Shown one piece after another: positions 57,620 to 64,000 of a stretch of 64,000 bases of DNA (position 1 is its first letter; each line of letters starts with the position of its first letter). This DNA comes from a virus. Location: positions 1 through 64,000 of the IMG/VR virus record IMGVR_UViG_3300031885_000005; one strand, 5' to 3'. Below the pieces are notes generated by a model, which was not told the origin of the DNA, searched no databases, and was given only the letters and a program-made list of their open reading frames with translations. A program made the translations under genes and the position numbers.

Positions 57620-59533
57620 TTATAAGTTATTTTTCTTTTTTAATTCTCTGGTTTCAAAATTAAATTCACATGGGATTATATAATTTGAATAATGCCCACG
57701 AGGGTCGGTAATTTTGTCTATTTGAAAATGACTTATTGTTCCTGTCTCATCATCATAAACAAAACGAGTAGCAAATCTTGGGAATGATTTTATTAGATTT
57801 ACCGCAAACCATTGATAATCTTCTTTGAGTTGAGTAAATATTATAAGAATTCCTCCTTTGCGAATCATTTCATCATTGAGATGTTTAAATATTGCTTGTG
57901 TTTGTGCAAAGTCATCTCCTAAATAAATCCAATCTAAAATATTGACCGAATTTGATTCTATTTCGATTTGTAAAGGATTAGTTATTTGTTCTTTTGGAAT
58001 ATAATAATCTTTTTGTGTAAGTCCTAATAATCCAGCAACTTTTTCATGGCGACTTCCCGCTTCGAGAGATAAATAAAATGGAGTAATTCCTTGTTCTTTA
58101 AATTTTTTAATAAAATTAATAGCTATTGTAGTTTTCCCATGTCCTTGGGGTGCACCAATAAGAATAATATCCCCATTTCTAAAATAAGCTACATCGTCAA
58201 AATAGGGGATTTTGTAATTTATTTCTTTTGATTGTTCTTGAGTTTCATTGACCCATTCAACTGCTTGTTTGCAATCGTATCTACCTCTACCTCGTCTACT
58301 TAATTTTCCCTCTTTATGTAACTTGGCAAGATATTTATCAACGATAGCTCTTTTCTTATTATCTCCAGGAAAAACATGGTCTATAATATCTTTTGCCGAG
58401 ATGTCAGTCTGAATTATTTGGCAAGCATCATAAATTGATTTTTCTTGAGTTTGGTCTTCCGTTCCTCGGTACCCTTCAAGACTTCCTAACATTGCCTCAA
58501 TTACATTTGTTGGCATCGGATTTCTTAGCCAATTTTTATTTAAATAAAATAGAATTCCCTTAACAATATCTATTGATAATCCCATTTTTATTAATACTCC
58601 GCCAAAGCAAACAAAAGTATCATTACAACATCCTTCAAGATTATTATTAATTAATTCTATTGGATGTTCTGTAGCATCTTTTATTTTTTGCGATAATTCC
58701 GATGTTGTTTCGGATTTTCTACTTTTTTCTGCTTTGATTATTTCTAATAATTTAGATTTTAATTCTGGAGGAATTGTTTTTATTTCAGTTCCAAGATTAA
58801 TCCAATTATATGAATTTCCTTCGTATTTAGAAGGAGAAACTAAAAAATATCCTTTATGTGTTCTGGTATCTATGGCTAATCCAGCCACATTTACTTTTTG
58901 TTTAAAACAAAGTTCAGAATCAAATATAAATACATAATGTTTTCCGCCTCTTGGGGTATTTTGGGTTAGAGTTTTATTATCTTCTAACAATTTTTTAAGT
59001 TCATCTCTTAGAGAAATAGATTCTTCTTTTACTTCTTTATCATCAAAATCAATTATCATTACATTACTAAATTCGCAATTAACAGCCAAATTACATCCAT
59101 TTTCCAACCAATTGAGCCATTTTGATTTTTCTTTAGTGCTTACTCCTTCTTCTCTCCAATGTTCATCTTTTAATGGTTTTTTACTATTTTTAGCAATGGC
59201 AAATAAACTCCATCCATACTTTTGATAATCGTCGAGTTCAGGGCAAATATCTATTTTCATAGTATTGGTCATAAAGGAAACGATTTCGTCATTAGAAAGA
59301 GTAGGTTTTTTTTCTACTAAACGAATAAGGTCATAGATAGTTCCCTTAAATCCGCAGGAGAGACAATAGAATTTATCAGAACCTGGGATAGTTGTCATCG
59401 TAGGAGAATTAGTTTTAAATTTATGTTCTAATTCTTTTGGACAAGTAAATAAAATTTGTCCACGTTTAGAAGTTTTTGTGAAATTAGGAATTTTTTCTTT
59501 TAGGTATTTTAATAAATCTTCTACATTAATCAT
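57620..59533 (-). CDS. PrimPol-helicase fusion
   Basis: A 637-residue replicative enzyme. Residues 25-65 are a CHC2-type zinc finger (FTCPKELEHKF, FYCLSCGFKGT). Residues 105-250 are a PrimPol domain with IDFDD (161-165) and NTPRGGKHYVF carrying the expected His. A winged-helix-like linker occupies about 375-425. From 455 a RecA-type helicase begins (IILIGAPQGHGKTTIAI as Walker A; ILIIFTQLKEDY later). It primes and unwinds for the family B polymerase. Fusion of primase and helicase is common in phages and plasmids; the PrimPol type is the notable point. Confidence 0.8.
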   Translation of the reverse strand: MINVEDLLKYLKEKIPNFTKTSKRGQILFTCPKELEHKFKTNSPTMTTIPGSDKFYCLSCGFKGTIYDLIRLVEKKPTLSNDEIVSFMTNTMKIDICPELDDYQKYGWSLFAIAKNSKKPLKDEHWREEGVSTKEKSKWLNWLENGCNLAVNCEFSNVMIIDFDDKEVKEESISLRDELKKLLEDNKTLTQNTPRGGKHYVFIFDSELCFKQKVNVAGLAIDTRTHKGYFLVSPSKYEGNSYNWINLGTEIKTIPPELKSKLLEIIKAEKSRKSETTSELSQKIKDATEHPIELINNNLEGCCNDTFVCFGGVLIKMGLSIDIVKGILFYLNKNWLRNPMPTNVIEAMLGSLEGYRGTEDQTQEKSIYDACQIIQTDISAKDIIDHVFPGDNKKRAIVDKYLAKLHKEGKLSRRGRGRYDCKQAVEWVNETQEQSKEINYKIPYFDDVAYFRNGDIILIGAPQGHGKTTIAINFIKKFKEQGITPFYLSLEAGSRHEKVAGLLGLTQKDYYIPKEQITNPLQIEIESNSVNILDWIYLGDDFAQTQAIFKHLNDEMIRKGGILIIFTQLKEDYQWFAVNLIKSFPRFATRFVYDDETGTISHFQIDKITDPRGHYSNYIIPCEFNFETRELKKKNNL

Positions 59534-59652
59534 TTATCACCTGGTTTTTTTAAAGGGCATAGTTTTTTTTCACATAATTGCGATTTGTTCTTAGGATGTA
59601 TGCAAAAAATGCTCTTATCATACTGACATTGTTCGTATTTGCATTTTTTCAT
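59530..59652 (-). CDS. Cys-rich mini-protein, 40 residues
   Basis: KKCKYEQCQYDKSIFCIHP, then LCEKKLCPLKK give six cysteines. TGATG overlap with the primase-helicase start. Probably a small metal-binding partner. Confidence 0.5.
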   Translation of the reverse strand: MKKCKYEQCQYDKSIFCIHPKNKSQLCEKKLCPLKKPGDK

Positions 59653-59653
59653 T

Positions 59654-59836
59654 TTATTCTAAATCCTCAGAATTAATTTCTTTGGTTTTGCTAATACAGT
59701 TCTCTCCACATTTTAAACATCTTGTCCAATAATTAATAAAAATAATAATCCCATCAAGTCCTAAATGCGATTCTACTACTGCATTTTGTTCTGTATCTTT
59801 TTTACAGCGAAAACAATAACTAATTATTTTTCTCAT
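59654..59836 (-). CDS. Zinc-ribbon mini-protein, 60 residues
   Basis: YCFRCKKDTEQN and TRCLKCGENCISK form a C-x2-C ... C-x2-C ribbon, with hydrophobic residues between. It lies in the replication operon and may bind nucleic acid or the primase. Confidence 0.55.
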   Translation of the reverse strand: MRKIISYCFRCKKDTEQNAVVESHLGLDGIIIFINYWTRCLKCGENCISKTKEINSEDLE

Positions 59837-59853
59837 AATACATTCAAAAATAG

Positions 59854-59867
59854 TGAATAATTATTCA
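59854..59867. other. 14-base perfect palindrome
   Basis: TGAATAATTATTCA is a perfect two-fold palindrome overlapping the stop of the OB/zinc gene and the leader of the zinc-ribbon gene. It could be an operator, but AT-rich palindromes of this size can arise by chance. Confidence 0.25.
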
Positions 59868-60550
59868 GCCCTTAACCAATCCAATAATTGGTCTGCTATT
59901 ATCTTTGTTGCTTCTGCTATAGTCTGTGGGTCGCTTCCTGCAAAATTTCCACTCACAGCAGCCCCAGCAGCATTTAATGAATTGCCTCTCATTATCTGAG
60001 CTGTTTTCTCAGGATTATCGTAATTAGTATATTTTCTTTCTTTTTGTTCTCCCAATTCTTCTTTTTCTCTCCTATTAACATGAGATTTTTCTTCATTGGG
60101 GGATTTTTTATTACACAAAAAACATTTTTTGTATTTATCATCTTTTAATGCTTTTCCACAATCCTCACAAACAAATCCTGTTGCAGATTCTCTGACTTCT
60201 GATTTAGGTTCTTTATCTTTGCAATCCCAGCATTTAGGATAATTAACTCCGTTTCCTTTTAATTCTTTACCGCAAACTGAACAATTAGTATAGGTTCCTT
60301 TATTATCTTCTTTGTGTGTTTCTTTTGGTGCTTCCGCAGTTGTTCCAGAAACTTCTTTGATTAATGTAACTTCTCTTTTTACTCCTTTTTGAAAATAAGT
60401 AACTTCAACTACTTTTCCTTCCTCAATTTTAGCGAGAAAAGGAACGACCTTATCATTAGCATTAAACCAACCTTCTTGTCCTTCCAAAATAAACCCCTTA
60501 CCATTCTTCGCTTTCTTTGTTATCTTTGCTGTTATTGTTTGTGTGGGCAT
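59861..60550 (-). CDS. OB-like/zinc-ribbon protein, possible ssDNA-binding
   Basis: A 229-residue protein. The first 70 residues (TITAKITKKAKNGKGF, EGWFNANDKVVPFLA, GKVVEVTYFQKGVKREV) suit a small OB or RNA-type barrel. Two ribbons follow (CSVCGKELKGNGVNYPKC-like, and FVCEDCGKALKDDKYKKCFLC). A Glu/Lys/Asn-rich linker leads to a C-terminal helix with acidic tip (DQLLDWLRAE), a feature of phage ssDNA-binding proteins. It sits by the primase-helicase. Call by fold style. Confidence 0.5.
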   Translation of the reverse strand: MPTQTITAKITKKAKNGKGFILEGQEGWFNANDKVVPFLAKIEEGKVVEVTYFQKGVKREVTLIKEVSGTTAEAPKETHKEDNKGTYTNCSVCGKELKGNGVNYPKCWDCKDKEPKSEVRESATGFVCEDCGKALKDDKYKKCFLCNKKSPNEEKSHVNRREKEELGEQKERKYTNYDNPEKTAQIMRGNSLNAAGAAVSGNFAGSDPQTIAEATKIIADQLLDWLRAE

Positions 60551-60766
60551 TTATTCCTCCTTTTTAACTAATTTAATAAAACCGCATCTTTTTTCTGTTA
60601 AATAATCTCTTCCAATAAATTTAGGATTCCTTTCTTCATCACAAACATAAACTTCATAGTCTCCAGTTTCATCATTAGCAAATAAACAATGAATAATTTC
60701 TAAACCTGTAACTAAATCAATAACTTTATAATAAGGTGCTTCCTTATCACCAGCATGTAATATCAT
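60551..60766 (-). CDS. Unknown small protein, 71 residues
   Basis: GGGAGGAAATA supports the start. A beta-rich protein (YYKVIDLVTGLEIIHCLF, YEVYVCDEERNPKFIG) probably with a small barrel fold. It belongs to the replication operon. Function unknown. Confidence 0.5.
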   Translation of the reverse strand: MILHAGDKEAPYYKVIDLVTGLEIIHCLFANDETGDYEVYVCDEERNPKFIGRDYLTEKRCGFIKLVKKEE

Positions 60767-60936
60767 TATTTCCTCCCTGACAGGTTGACATCGAATTCAT
60801 CTGATAATATAGCTATCTCTTTTATTCCTTTAGTAGCGAAATTCTGAATTTCGAAATATGCAGATTTAGTTAATGGTTCTCCTGTAACCTTTAAATATAG
60901 TGTAAAATTTTTGCGAACTATTTGACCTCTGTTCAT
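60766..60936 (-). CDS. Small protein of 56 residues
   Basis: AAAAGGAGATAAATT precedes the ATG, and the stop overlaps the next start. Strand-helix content (VRKNFTLYLKVTGEPLTK, KGIKEIAILSDEFDV). Function unknown. Confidence 0.5.
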   Translation of the reverse strand: MNRGQIVRKNFTLYLKVTGEPLTKSAYFEIQNFATKGIKEIAILSDEFDVNLSGRK

Positions 60937-61562
60937 AATTTATCTCCTTTTCTCAAATTCTCTTTCGCCCATAAAGGTTGAAGATTCGTGTAGTAAAAGC
61001 ATTTGCGTTGTTCAGATTTTTTAATCAAATTAAATCTTGCACATGGAATGATATGGTCTATATGCCATTTTCCATAATTTGAAAAAGACATGCCCGATTT
61101 AAATTTTTTTTCAAGATGTTTCTTTAATTTTTCAATAGAACAACCCACCAATTTCATTGTAGTTTCTGATTTAGGATTGCCTTTAAGAACTTTCCTAATT
61201 CTATTTCTCAAATAAACAGAAAGTTTAAAATTAATATTAGTTCTTAATTTATTTACTGCTCTTTGGTTTATTTCTTTCTTATATTTTTTTTGGTATTTTT
61301 TTATTTGTTTTAAAAATTTTTTTCTATTTTTTAAATACCATTTATGATTCTTTATAGCAATTTCTTTTTTATGTTTATTCTGATATTTTTTTTGTTTTTT
61401 AAGAATTTCTTTTTTATGTAATTTATAATATTTCTTGATATATTTTTTCATATATTCGATATGTTCTTGTTTGTGGCATTCTTTCGAACAATAAATTTGA
61501 TTATTACTGCGTTTTATAAATATGTTTTCGCATATATGACATTTTTCTTTATATTTTTTCAT
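60933..61562 (-). CDS. HNH homing endonuclease, copy 2
   Basis: A 209-residue protein from the ATG at 61562. A C-x2-C...C-x3-C finger (CHICENIFIK, YCSKECHK) precedes a Lys/Tyr-rich helix, then LVGCSIEKLKKHLEKKF and the HNH core WHIDHIIPCARFN...CFYYTNLQPLWAKENLRKG. It is closely related to the gene at 56914. Each is inserted between replication genes, with ATGA-type coupling. Both are likely mobile. Confidence 0.75.
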   Translation of the reverse strand: MKKYKEKCHICENIFIKRSNNQIYCSKECHKQEHIEYMKKYIKKYYKLHKKEILKKQKKYQNKHKKEIAIKNHKWYLKNRKKFLKQIKKYQKKYKKEINQRAVNKLRTNINFKLSVYLRNRIRKVLKGNPKSETTMKLVGCSIEKLKKHLEKKFKSGMSFSNYGKWHIDHIIPCARFNLIKKSEQRKCFYYTNLQPLWAKENLRKGDKL

Positions 61563-61732
61563 TTTATTGTATCCCCCGAAAAACAAATTTTATTGCCTTT
61601 TTTATCGGTTATAATATGGTAATAAATCGATTCTTCCCAGTATCCCGAAAAATGACATGTTTTGCAACCTTTACCTTTGCAGACCCAACAAAGATTTTTA
61701 ATTATTTTTTTAATTACTTTTAATTTACTCAT
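61559..61732 (-). CDS. DnaJ-type Cys-rich mini-protein, 57 residues
   Basis: NLCWVCKGKGCKTCHFSG is a C-x2-C-x-G-x-G-C-x2-C finger of the DnaJ zinc-finger type, alone here. A beta C-terminal part follows. It overlaps the FEN-like gene by eight bases. Possible zinc-bound partner. Confidence 0.5.
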   Translation of the reverse strand: MSKLKVIKKIIKNLCWVCKGKGCKTCHFSGYWEESIYYHIITDKKGNKICFSGDTIK

Positions 61733-62465
61733 TTAAATTATAAATCCTTTTGAATTTCTCTCTAATAGATTGAAAAGGTATTTTATGCAGATAGATGTTC
61801 TTCGGCATTATCTTACTTAATTCTTCTTTAATTGGATTCTCTATAAATTCGGGCAAAGGATTTATCAAATCCACAATCAACTTTCTTTTTATAAATTCTG
61901 CTTCTGAAGAAGGTTTGGTCAATAAATTATCTGAAATATCCCCGCTTATCTTGTCAAGCAAAACTTTAGTAGGATTGGGAACTTTTTTAAATTTTTTACT
62001 TCGGGGAGAAAATATAGAAACATTTGTAAATGTCAATAACATCTCCCAATCTTTATCACTTGAAATTAAAATTATTTCTTTATCTCTATAATAACGACAA
62101 CAAACACTTGCAATATCATCTGCCTCTGCCTTGTAAATTTTAATTTGAGAAATAGGTAAACTTATATCCATTTTTTTATACAATATATTAAATTTCTCAT
62201 AACAAATTGTTCGCCATTCTTTTTCTTGTTCAGCTATTATGGCTCTTTGTGCTTTATAGGATTTATCAATTTCTTTTCTCCAAGAAGAATAATCTAATGC
62301 CAAAATAATTTCATCATCTAAAGTAGCATTTAATTTATTTAAATAACCGCTTATCATATTCAAATAAGTATATTCTACAGGAATATTCGGATTTACTTTT
62401 GAGGCATACATTGCAATGAATTGTATGTTTCCTCCATCTATTACTATAACTCTTTTATTTTCCAT
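61725..62465 (-). CDS. FEN/T4 RNase H-like 5' nuclease
   Basis: A 246-residue protein from the ATG at 62465. VIVIDGGNIQFIA begins the fold, ILALDYSSWRKEIDKSYKAQR supplies an acid and helical arch, and YKAEADDIASVC and LISSDKDWEMLL hold further acids. T4 RNase H and FEN-type enzymes remove RNA primers. It is short but retains all the acids seen in the family. Replication operon context agrees. Confidence 0.75.
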   Translation of the reverse strand: MENKRVIVIDGGNIQFIAMYASKVNPNIPVEYTYLNMISGYLNKLNATLDDEIILALDYSSWRKEIDKSYKAQRAIIAEQEKEWRTICYEKFNILYKKMDISLPISQIKIYKAEADDIASVCCRYYRDKEIILISSDKDWEMLLTFTNVSIFSPRSKKFKKVPNPTKVLLDKISGDISDNLLTKPSSEAEFIKRKLIVDLINPLPEFIENPIKEELSKIMPKNIYLHKIPFQSIREKFKRIYNLNE

Positions 62466-62661
62466 TAATATATTTTTTGAATTTAATTGTTTCTTTTCCA
62501 ATTAAAGTTACTGTTCCCAATTCTTTTAATTTTTTAAATAGTTTTCCTGTATTTCCTGACCGAAATTCATAAATAGTTAATCCAATATAATCCAATCCAT
62601 TTATCGGTCTTTTATCACATTCTATAATATGAAAATCGCAATTACATTTAAATTTTTTCAT
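62455..62661 (-). CDS. Small Cys/His-containing protein, 68 residues
   Basis: MKKFKCNCDFHIIEC at the start suggests a metal site; then YIGLTIYEFRSGNTG and TVTLIGKETIKF. It overlaps the FEN-like gene by 11 bases. Function unknown. Confidence 0.45.
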   Translation of the reverse strand: MKKFKCNCDFHIIECDKRPINGLDYIGLTIYEFRSGNTGKLFKKLKELGTVTLIGKETIKFKKYINGK

Positions 62662-62662
62662 T

Positions 62663-63196
62663 TTAGTTTTCCTTTCGTGGGGTTAAATCTATATCACTAT
62701 CCACTTCATTTCCCCAGACATCCCAGCCTTCTGTCTTTTGTCGGGCGAAAAGTTCTATCTTGCTCATATTAGGAAAACATTCGTCTATCCATTTTCTAAC
62801 GCAATCTGGTTTCTGGCTGTGCTTTCTTCTTGCTTCCCTGAAAACCGAAGGAACTGAATGTGTTGGGTTTTTAGGATTACCCTTCTTACCAATAAGCAAA
62901 ATCTCGTGGTAAACACGGAAGAAATAACCAAGACCATTCCCCTTGTCCCAAACGCCTGAAATTCTATAATCAAATCCCCACGCCCTTACTACTTCTAAAC
63001 ATTGAGGTAATATCTTTGCTGTTCCCCAGAGAATTAACCAAGCGTTATCATCACTCGGTATATTAAGTTCCTTTATTTCACCTAAAGTCATTGTTGGATA
63101 AAAATGTTCATTCACAAAAATCTTCTTTTCTGGATATGTATTCTGATTTTCATATCTCCACGGCGGGTCAGCATAGATTATCTGGTATTTTTTCAT
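62663..63196 (-). CDS. MT-A70-type adenine methyltransferase
   Basis: A 177-residue enzyme from the ATG at 63196, with IIYADPPWRYENQ as the DPPW motif, then AWLILWGTAKILP, EILLIGKKGNPK, and IELFARQKTEGWDVWGNE. MT-A70-type phage enzymes methylate adenine in DNA (or RNA). It is the second methyltransferase in the window and is much smaller than the one at 48946. It may mark phage DNA against restriction. Confidence 0.8.
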   Translation of the reverse strand: MKKYQIIYADPPWRYENQNTYPEKKIFVNEHFYPTMTLGEIKELNIPSDDNAWLILWGTAKILPQCLEVVRAWGFDYRISGVWDKGNGLGYFFRVYHEILLIGKKGNPKNPTHSVPSVFREARRKHSQKPDCVRKWIDECFPNMSKIELFARQKTEGWDVWGNEVDSDIDLTPRKEN

Positions 63197-63312
63197 TCTT
63201 CCCTTCCACAAAGATTACACTTATAAATATCGTAACCATCAGAAGTAACACTCGCTATTTTCATTTCTTCTCCGCAACAACAACGATAATTTATTTCCGT
63301 ATTAATTTTCAT
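63193..63312 (-). CDS. Cys-rich mini-protein, 39 residues
   Basis: YRCCCGEEMKIAS and YKCNLCGREE give two pairs for a ribbon. TGATG overlap with the methyltransferase. Function unknown. Confidence 0.5.
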   Translation of the reverse strand: MKINTEINYRCCCGEEMKIASVTSDGYDIYKCNLCGREE

Positions 63313-63551
63313 CCCACCCTCCTTTTAAACTCTTGAATTGCTGAGTTGAAGCCATACAAAGCATCAGTATTGTTACTAATAAAATCAGGTTTGGAATAAT
63401 CAAGTTTTCTCTCCTTCGGCAACATCCCCAAGAAAACCTGCTTTAGGGATTCAACTATTTTATCTTCCCAAGACATATCCGATGTTTTTATATTCCCGTC
63501 TTGATGTCCTTTTAGATATACAGAACGAAGCAGTAATCTGAGCTTATCCAT
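63309..63551 (-). CDS. Unknown protein of 80 residues
   Basis: A helical protein (LRLLLRSVYLKGHQDG, IVESLKQVFLGMLPKERK, FNSAIQEFKRRV). It overlaps its upstream neighbour by eight bases and its downstream neighbour by four. Function unknown. Confidence 0.5.
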   Translation of the reverse strand: MDKLRLLLRSVYLKGHQDGNIKTSDMSWEDKIVESLKQVFLGMLPKERKLDYSKPDFISNNTDALYGFNSAIQEFKRRVG

Positions 63552-63807
63552 TTAGTTTTCCTTTCTTAGCTATTTCAATATCTGCTTTTAGGATTTCCCT
63601 ATTAGCCTTACCGATTACACTATCCCCCATATCCAAACCCCTAAATCTTTCTGTGCGGAATTTAGTATCTTCAACAATTTCTGCCCTTTTAGAATCTGCG
63701 TTCTCTTGGGCTTTATCAAAATCTTTTCCACAAGCAACGCTCCCACGATATTCATAAAGTTTGGATAAATCAAAATACTTTTTACAGATACAGCATTGCT
63801 CTTTCAT
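63544..63807 (-). CDS. Cys-rich unknown protein, 87 residues
   Basis: EQCCICKKYFDLS gives a C-C-x2-C pattern, followed by a helical charged part (AEIVEDTKFRTERFRG). GCGAAAACTAAA precedes the ATG. Possibly a ribbon-helix regulator. Confidence 0.45.
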   Translation of the reverse strand: MKEQCCICKKYFDLSKLYEYRGSVACGKDFDKAQENADSKRAEIVEDTKFRTERFRGLDMGDSVIGKANREILKADIEIAKKGKLNG

Positions 63808-63808
63808 T

Positions 63809-64000
63809 TTAGTTTTCGCTTTGCCCAGCAGGATGTTTTCCAGTTAAATAATTCATTAATGATTGAGCGGACATAATCATTTGCCCACAAGATTTATAAT
63901 ATGCTTCAAATAAATTCGCTGTTCTTACGCAAACTAAATTATTGACTTTTGATTTCGCTTTAGCCGTATCATCTGTAGGTATTTTTTGTCCGCCTTTTCC
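63809..64000 (-). CDS. Unknown protein, 5' end beyond the window
   Basis: The frame is open to the right edge, giving the C-terminal 63 residues of a longer protein (AKSKVNNLVCVRTANLF, CGQMIMSAQSLMNYL). Helical and moderately basic. No domain recognised. Confidence 0.5.
   Translation of the reverse strand, partial: GKGGQKIPTDDTAKAKSKVNNLVCVRTANLFEAYYKSCGQMIMSAQSLMNYLTGKHPAGQSEN

Noticed and set aside
59854-59867. Palindrome as a proven operator
   Set aside because: It is a single AT-rich copy overlapping a stop codon; without a second copy it may be chance, so it is only listed as a low-confidence feature.
1-64000. tRNA genes, integrase or attachment sites
   Set aside because: No cloverleaf-type sequence, tyrosine or serine recombinase motif, or att-like repeat could be recognised by eye; a tRNAscan-type search was not possible.

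Overview
The window is a low-GC, almost fully coding piece of a tailed double-stranded DNA bacteriophage genome. Structural genes lie on the + strand (1-28337). Genes for surface chemistry, host take-over, replication and recombination lie on the - strand (28341-64000). The tail set points to a siphovirus: a major tail protein, an 800-residue tape measure, a Dit-like protein, large adhesin-like tip proteins and no sheath. A bacterial host is suggested by strong GGAGG ribosome binding sites, ATGA and TAATG stop/start overlaps, a peptide deformylase and a RecA-type recombinase. The host itself cannot be named from the sequence. I saw no tRNA, rRNA, CRISPR array, integrase or insertion sequence, and no stretch over 300 bases without a gene.

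Plus strand: three receptor-binding or adhesin-like proteins (one broken by the left edge, one with a PKD-like domain and leucine-rich-like repeats); a terminase small-subunit candidate, terminase large subunit, and a portal with a ChaB-like C-terminus; a homing endonuclease inserted between portal and protease; a prohead protease-scaffold gene with an internal scaffold start; the major capsid protein, flanked by RNA hairpins; neck genes; the major tail protein followed by a hairpin and a terminator; chaperone-position genes, tape measure, Dit-like protein and a long series of tail-tip genes.

Minus strand, from its upstream end at 64000 down to 28341: MT-A70-type methyltransferase, FEN-like nuclease, HNH endonuclease, OB/zinc-ribbon protein, PrimPol-helicase, nucleases, a protein with a ubiquitin-like domain, RecA-like recombinase, a receiver-like protein, family B DNA polymerase with an intein, a second methyltransferase, RuvC-like resolvase, Mre11/Rad50-like pair, many tiny Cys-rich and membrane proteins, then peptide deformylase, site-2 protease, M16 peptidase, a hydrophobic mini-peptide and a BT1/MFS-type transporter. 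Last comes a glycan cassette: fused CDP-ribitol-type synthase, LicD-like transferase, glycosyltransferases, nucleotide-sugar 4,6-dehydratase, PIG-L-like deacetylase and a DUF115-like protein. Nearly all of these genes overlap or abut, so the strand looks like one or a few long operons whose promoters lie mostly outside the window.

The four most unusual items are the ubiquitin-like domain protein (55276-55947), the CDP-ribitol/LicD cassette (28341-35580), the deformylase/site-2 protease/M16/mini-peptide/transporter run (36896-40814), and the swarm of Cys-rich mini-proteins through the minus-strand operon. All functional statements rest on motifs read by eye; no database search was run.
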